This document shows, one piece after another, positions 58,438 through 64,000 of a DNA stretch of 64,000 nt; the first letter of the stretch is position 1; every line of letters begins with the position of its first letter. This stretch comes from Pseudisothecium myosuroides. Lineage: Eukaryota > Streptophyta > Bryopsida > Hypnales > Lembophyllaceae. The notes beneath the pieces were generated by a model. It searched no databases and was not told the origin of the DNA. It saw only the letters and a list, made by a program, of their open reading frames with translations. Made by a program: the position numbers and the translations under genes. The stretch is from positions 1,116,001-1,180,000 of the forward strand of contig OX637287.1 in the NCBI GenBank assembly GCA_951799445.1. The letters run 5' to 3'.

Positions 58438-61400
58438 GAAAGCCAATCCGCGGTGTCGGGAGTAAAACTGATCCATTGATTGCAAGAAGTCAGAACATAA
58501 TGCCCAATGCCATGCTAGTGGGGCTCAACTTCCCACAGGATTAAAAATATGAGGGTGTTCACTAAACACGCTCAACATAACTACGCTCTCTACACCTACG
58601 CTCGAAAGTAAGGCTCCCATCCCCAATCCCCAAAACAAAGATGTTCTGAACGCTTCCGTTAAAGAAACTGAGCGACCTTCCACACGTCCTAGACCCTCTC
58701 TAAAGTCGAACCACATCCGCATTCAACAGGCGAACACCAATATCAAAACACACACTAGAAGTCTACGTCCAGATGCGGAACAACCAGCCTCCATTGGCGG
58801 CGAAGAACGGCGCGAACACAAGAGACTCCACGGCCATCAGCTTGATCAAAATGTTCAGAGAAGGACCCGAGGTGTCCTTCAAAGGGTCTCCCACGGTATC
58901 TCCGATCACAGCAGCCTTGTGCGAATCGGAACCCTTTGGACCCAACGACTTCGCATGCTCACACCGTCCAGCCTGCAACACAAAGGTCAAACACCATCAG
59001 AAATCGGGCCTTCCTACCAACATGCCAAGAAAGATCTCAAAGACTGGAAAACTCCTCACCTCGATGTACTTCTTCGCGTTATCCCAGGCACCTCCCGTGT
59101 TCGATGCGGAGATGGCGATCTGAAATACAATAAAGATTCAAAAAGTCAACGACGAAACCTTCTAACCACTCAGCATCACATATGAAAACAGAAAACAACA
59201 ATTACCACTGGACAACAAACCATTCATGTGGCCGGAAACAATACTACACCACGAAAAAATTCACTACCTGGACCCCGGAAACCAAAGCCCCGGCCAAAAG
59301 TCCGGCCAGCGTCTCCACTCCGAACAAGGTGCCCACGATCAAAGGCGTCAGCATCACCAGAGCGCCGGGAGGAATCATCTCCTTGATCGAAGCGTCCGTC
59401 GAGATCTCCACGCAACGCTTGTAGTCGGGCTTCGTCGTGCCCTCCATCAAACCAGGGATGGTGCGGAACTGACGACGCACCTCCTCCACCATCGCCAAAG
59501 CCGCCTTGCCCACGCTCTTCATCGTCATCGCAGAGAACCAATACGGCAACATGGCGCCCACCAGCAAACCCACGAACTCCTTCGGCTGGATCACGTCCAC
59601 GCTCGCGATGCCGGCACGACTCACGTACGCTCCGAACAGCGCCAGGGAAACCAAAGCAGCGGATCCAATGGCGAAGCCCTGAAAACACCACACCAATACA
59701 AATTGAGGTTTCGAAAACGAAAAAGCAAATCTCCCACTCCACAACTGTCAACTGGTACCCGATACATACACCAACAGAGACAACCAAGTGTAGGAAATCC
59801 AAATCTCCAGCAACCACAACTACGGGCTCCCAGGCCACCCCTGAAAAAAATATACAAGGTATTTATTAAACGCGCCCATCAACTAATATGCACAGAGCCA
59901 CAAAGCACCTTTCCAATGGCGGCGGTGGTGTTGCCGGCGGCGTCAAGGGCGTCCGTCCTCTCGCGAACCTCGTGGCTCATACCGGCCATCTCCGCAATAC
60001 CGCCCGCGTTGTCGCTGATGGGACCGTAAGCATCGATGGCCAACCCAGTCGCCAACGTGCTCAGCATGCCCAAAGCAGCCACGGCGATGCCGTACATCGC
60101 AGCCAAACTGTAACTCAAGTAGATGGCGCCGGCGATGGCGAACACAGGGACGATCACAGACTTGTAACCCAAAGCGAGACCGAAGATGATGTTCGTGGCC
60201 GCTCCAGTCCTGCACGAATCAGCAACGTCTTGCACGGGCCTGGAACACAAACACAAAGTCAGGCTTGGAAGTGGCAGGATCAAAACGGACACCAATCCAA
60301 TGCACTCTCTCGATCACATACACTGTGCACTCGGAAAACGACCAGAAAAAAACTTCCAGTCCAGAAACATTGAAACAACATCCACTAGACTCGGAGGCTT
60401 GCGAAGACGTACTGGTAGGCATTGCTGGTGAAGTACTCCGTCACGAAGCCAATGATCAGACCGGCCCAAAGACCCGAACCCACGCAGAAAAAAATGTGCC
60501 TGCACGTCCAAAAAAGCAAGGGCATCACATGTCAGGCTGGGAACGTCACAGCACAACATCAATAAAAAAACCCAAATAATATAGCTTCCAAGTGCACGCG
60601 GCTCACCAGTTCTTCACGACCTTCGGCAAGTGACCCACCACGTTGATGGTGAACGTCGCAGGCAACAAAAACCAAGTCACCAAGAAAATGGCCACCGTCA
60701 TCAAGATCGTAGAAATGATCAACTGACGCTTCAAAGTCGGCTCGATCTCCTTCACGTCCTTGATCGTGAAAAGGTCCGTCGCAAACAAAGTCGTCAACAG
60801 GCACACAAGGATACCGGCGGCGCTGATGATCAACGGGAAGCACATGGCCACGAAGTTGCGGTCCGTGCCGAACGAAGAAATAGAAGACACCACCAGAGCC
60901 GCGCAAGTCGACTCCGCGAAAGAACCGAACAAGTCCGCTCCCATACCTGCGATGTCGCCCACATTGTCGCCCACGTTGTCGGCAATCACCTGCACAACAC
61001 CGCAAAAGTTCAGCCACACGCACGACTACCGAAATTGACGGAATCCTCTTGCATGAAAACCTTCCCACCGATACTACTTGGAACCAAACTTCCCGAGGTG
61101 ATGAAAAATCAAGATCGACTGACACCCATGACATCAGCACATGAAAATGGCTTATCAGCGGAGATGACGCGTCTGAATGTCTTGATGTGCATCAATAGCC
61201 AAGAACATCGAGAGTGCAACACGCTGCCTTGTTCATGCAGTCATGTGCGTCTTCCTCAGGATGTCAGTATCGACTGTGAGGAAGACAATGTGGTACATCT
61301 TCAAAAACCCAAATCGACCACAATTACTTGCAGTTGTTCAGAAATTGCAACCTAAAAACTACCCACAAACGCACACAGTGGAGCCACATACCGCCGGGTT

Positions 61401-63420
61401 CCTGGGATCGTCCTCGGGGATGTTCTGCTCGATCTTCCCCACCAAATCGGCGCCCACATCCGCGGCCTTCGTGTAAATGCCGCCACCCACGCGACCGAAC
61501 AGAGCCACGGAAGAACCGCCCAAACCGTAACCCGTGATGGCTTCGTACAGACCCACCCAGTCGTCGCGAAAGTACAGCTTGAACACCAAAATCGTCAAAA
61601 AAAGAACAAGAAGACCGTTGGCCGCCAGCAAGAAACCCATCACGGAACCAGAACGGAACGCCACGATGAAAGCCTTGCCAACGCCACGACGAGCCTCCAG
61701 AGTCGTCCGCGCGTTCGCGTAAGTCGCGATTTTCATGCCCAAGTAACCCGACAAAGTCGACGTGATGGCGCCCAAAATGAAAGCCACGGTGCTGAAAAAC
61801 GCGTTCGCGATCGAAGACGGACACGACTGCGACGGGTCGAAGTCGCACGGCTGACGGTCGAAGCTGAAGCCGCCCACGGAAGCCAGGAACACGAAGATGA
61901 TCACAGAGAAGATGCCCATGAACACGCTCAGATACTGATACTCTGTCCTCAGGAAGGACTCAGAACCTGCAAAGCGCACATGCACATACCAACGCTGTCA
62001 TTCTCACAAAACCCTCACACGCCGATTTTTTGAGGGCGATATTTCAAGATGATTCGTTGGATCCCCGAAATTGGTCGCGAGAGGCCCACGGAATACCCCC
62101 AAGGGAACACTTAGGAGCTCCTGATTGTGCCCCATCAAGGAAGCTCGGGTTCACACACACATTACACACACTACTGCATCCTCAACACCACTGGGGTTTA
62201 GCCGTGTCCGCGACGAATTCCAATCTCCGCACCAATGGCCCAATTAAGCGCAATCCAACAACTCAGAATACCCCGCAGATCTGAAAACAATCAACCACAT
62301 TTGCACTCCACCACATCCGGAATGCAGCAGTCGCACACGCAGACACACAAAGAGAGAGGGAGAGACGCACCCTCCGAGATGGCGCCCTGGATCTCGGCGC
62401 ACTTGGCCACGACGTCGGAGTCGTCAATGCCGTCCTCGTCCACGTGCCTGTAGCCATTGTTGCTCTCGTGGCTTCCGCCCACCGTCACGCGCGACACGAT
62501 GAACCACTGCGACAGCGCGAACAGAATGCCCACCACGCACGCCGACGGCACGAAGGCCAACACGAACACGTCGCCCAGCACCATCGCGGACCTGACTACT
62601 CGCCTCCCGCCAGTCGATGCTGCCGCGCCTGCTCGAGCACATCCACCGCAGGGCTGTTAAGAGACTACCAATCCACTCCCAACTGCAGAGGAATGAACGC
62701 AGAAATTTTCCCAGCACGTCCCCGATCTCTACCAAATCCGGCAAGAAACGATCGGACACGACCCTGCAATACCCCTCACACAAGACGACTACTACTACTA
62801 CCACCAAAACAGCGCATTGTCCGAATAAAAATAAGGTATTCACGCATGCCGGCAACCCTGACATGCGAAGGAAATGCTCGTGTGAAAGTAATGCAGACAC
62901 AGACACAAGCTCACGAGTTTTACCACTTGGAATGAGGAAAGCTGAAGCAGCAAAACAGAAACCGAGCAAGACGCATACCTGTAACGGTGATGGAGCAGCT
63001 TGATGCACAAAGCGGAATCAGCAGAAGAAGACACTCAACAGTCGAGCAATATCTTAGCTCTTCCCCTTCAGTTCCCCTGCCCTAAGTTTTGTTTCACGGG
63101 CAGCCATCTCTGTCTGCCCGACCCACCGCACAGACCTTGATCCTATCCGGTCATTTGACGCCAGCTCGAGCAGAGTTATCCGTTACCGGTATGTAAAAAT
63201 AGAGTGCCTTCGGGCTTCAGTTTGCACTAACTTACAGTAGTTTTATGCTCCATGTCTAGTCCTGAGGAAATTAGAAGATACCCTCACTCTCATTTGGTTA
63301 CCGTTTCGACGATAGTGACGCTGTGGAGATCTGGATTGCGCTTTTGAAGTTTGGATTTTGTATACAAATATAGTGGTTTTCTGTACTAAAATCAGAGACT
63401 GTGGAGAAGCATGAAGCATC
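58438..63420 (-). repeat. Inverted duplication, right arm (about 5 kb)
   Basis: Reverse-complement partner of 7480-12560. Outer similarity is still visible around 63340-63375 (TTTTGTATACAAAT block, mate near 7535) and fades beyond. Inner similarity ends near 58438. Confidence 0.85.
58763..62584 (-). CDS. VHP1: Vacuolar-type H+-translocating inorganic pyrophosphatase (type I), copy 2
   Basis: The role is the same as copy 1: a pyrophosphate-driven proton pump of the vacuolar membrane. Exons in gene order: 62584-62371, 61966-61392, 60989-60607, 60499-60413, 60239-59909, 59678-59268, 59119-59060, 58972-58763. Each has exactly the same length as in copy 1 (214, 575, 383, 87, 331, 411, 60, 210 bp), all GT-AG, giving 756 aa with no stop. 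The [18 protein letters not shown] and GNTTAA motifs are intact, so it should be a working K+-dependent enzyme. I count about 16 amino-acid differences from copy 1. One is notable: Arg for Gly in the KLYFxDDW block, where Gly is usual in plants. Introns differ in length and sequence. Confidence 0.97.
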
Positions 63421-64000
63421 CATTCCGGGATCTTGGAAGTCTGGAATTCCTCCAGCCTGCAGAAGCTGCAGCCTGCAGAAGCTGTACTGTAGAGCATCCG
63501 CACCCTTACTCGCCAAACTTGGCACTGTCAAATTTCACATCTATTTTGGAAGAGCCTTCAGATTCCTTGTCTTCCAAGCTTCCTCACCTACTGCGACCCA
63601 TGAATAGGGGGAGTCACATCAGGTGAGGGGAGATTGAGGGGAGATTTAACAAGTTTGCTGACAATGCAATAGGGTTGGAGATAGTTTTACGGTGGGAATA
63701 GTTTTTAGTGAACTTGTCGAAGATTTTGTACTTGCCTTCAAGACAAAGTAACGTTTCAAAGAAGGCTCTGAAAAGTTGGATTCATATTGTGGCTCTTCCT
63801 AATAGTTGACTACCAGGTAATTGCTTGCATGTAGATTTCAACATTTTCTTATCTTGACTTAGGACCTTATTAGAAAAATTGAGTCTATATTAGAAGGAGA
63901 GACTTTTGTAGCAAAGCTACCTCGGAAGGTACTAGTTTTTTTCAATCCGACTCATCATGTCTAATATTTGATACTTCTGGTTGTGATCAATGTGTCCTAT
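63421..64000. other. Intergenic DNA at window edge
   Basis: A short direct repeat of CCTGCAGAAGCTG near 63468-63486 is the only structure seen. No gene is supported. Confidence 0.4.

Noticed and set aside
62424..63008. 194-codon open frame upstream of pyrophosphatase copy 2
   Set aside because: It overlaps the 5' leader and exon 1 in another frame; the equivalent region of copy 1 is broken by stops.

Overview
The window looks like nuclear DNA of a land plant or close relative. It is AT-rich, repeat-dense, and has intron-split genes with GT-AG borders, a plant-type K+-dependent H+-pyrophosphatase, a TesB thioesterase fused to a cyclic-nucleotide-binding-like N-terminus (the plant ACH arrangement), a Ty3 chromovirus and several plant-style MITE families. 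A seedless plant is possible, but I cannot fix the taxon by eye.

Layout. 1-7480: dispersed TTAA-flanked repeats, a gag-only Ty1/copia remnant between LTR-like direct repeats (2641-4385), and a moderately GC-rich unassigned stretch. 7480-12560: first arm of a large inverted duplication, carrying vacuolar H+-pyrophosphatase copy 1 (+, 8 exons, 756 aa). 13318-14265: minisatellite. 14266-31360: mostly repeats (hAT-like and pogo-like MITEs, nested palindromes, TTAA elements) plus two unrecognised minus-strand gene fragments. 32463-38045: a young Ty3/gypsy chromovirus with 257-bp LTRs and a 5-bp target duplication. 40658-46547: a minus-strand acyl-CoA thioesterase gene in many short exons, assembled here by splice phase and family similarity. 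48325-52816: two TTAA-family repeats, each with a long foldback element inside. 53286-56411: a divergent pair of RING-finger loci, the second broken. 58438-63420: second arm of the inverted duplication with pyrophosphatase copy 2 (-).

How things fit. The two pyrophosphatase genes point toward each other about 46 kb apart, share every exon length, and differ at about 16 of 756 residues. They would energise the vacuolar membrane by pyrophosphate hydrolysis. The thioesterase would hydrolyse acyl-CoAs, usually in peroxisomes. The RING proteins are probable ubiquitin ligases with unknown targets. I see no operon-like linkage among these genes.

The most unusual signals are in the chromovirus. A canonical -1 frameshift heptamer lies six bases before a stem-loop exactly where gag must shift into pol. 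There is no tRNA-type primer site beside the 5' LTR; instead 10 bases there are complementary to the predicted 5' end of the element's own transcript, which suggests self-priming.
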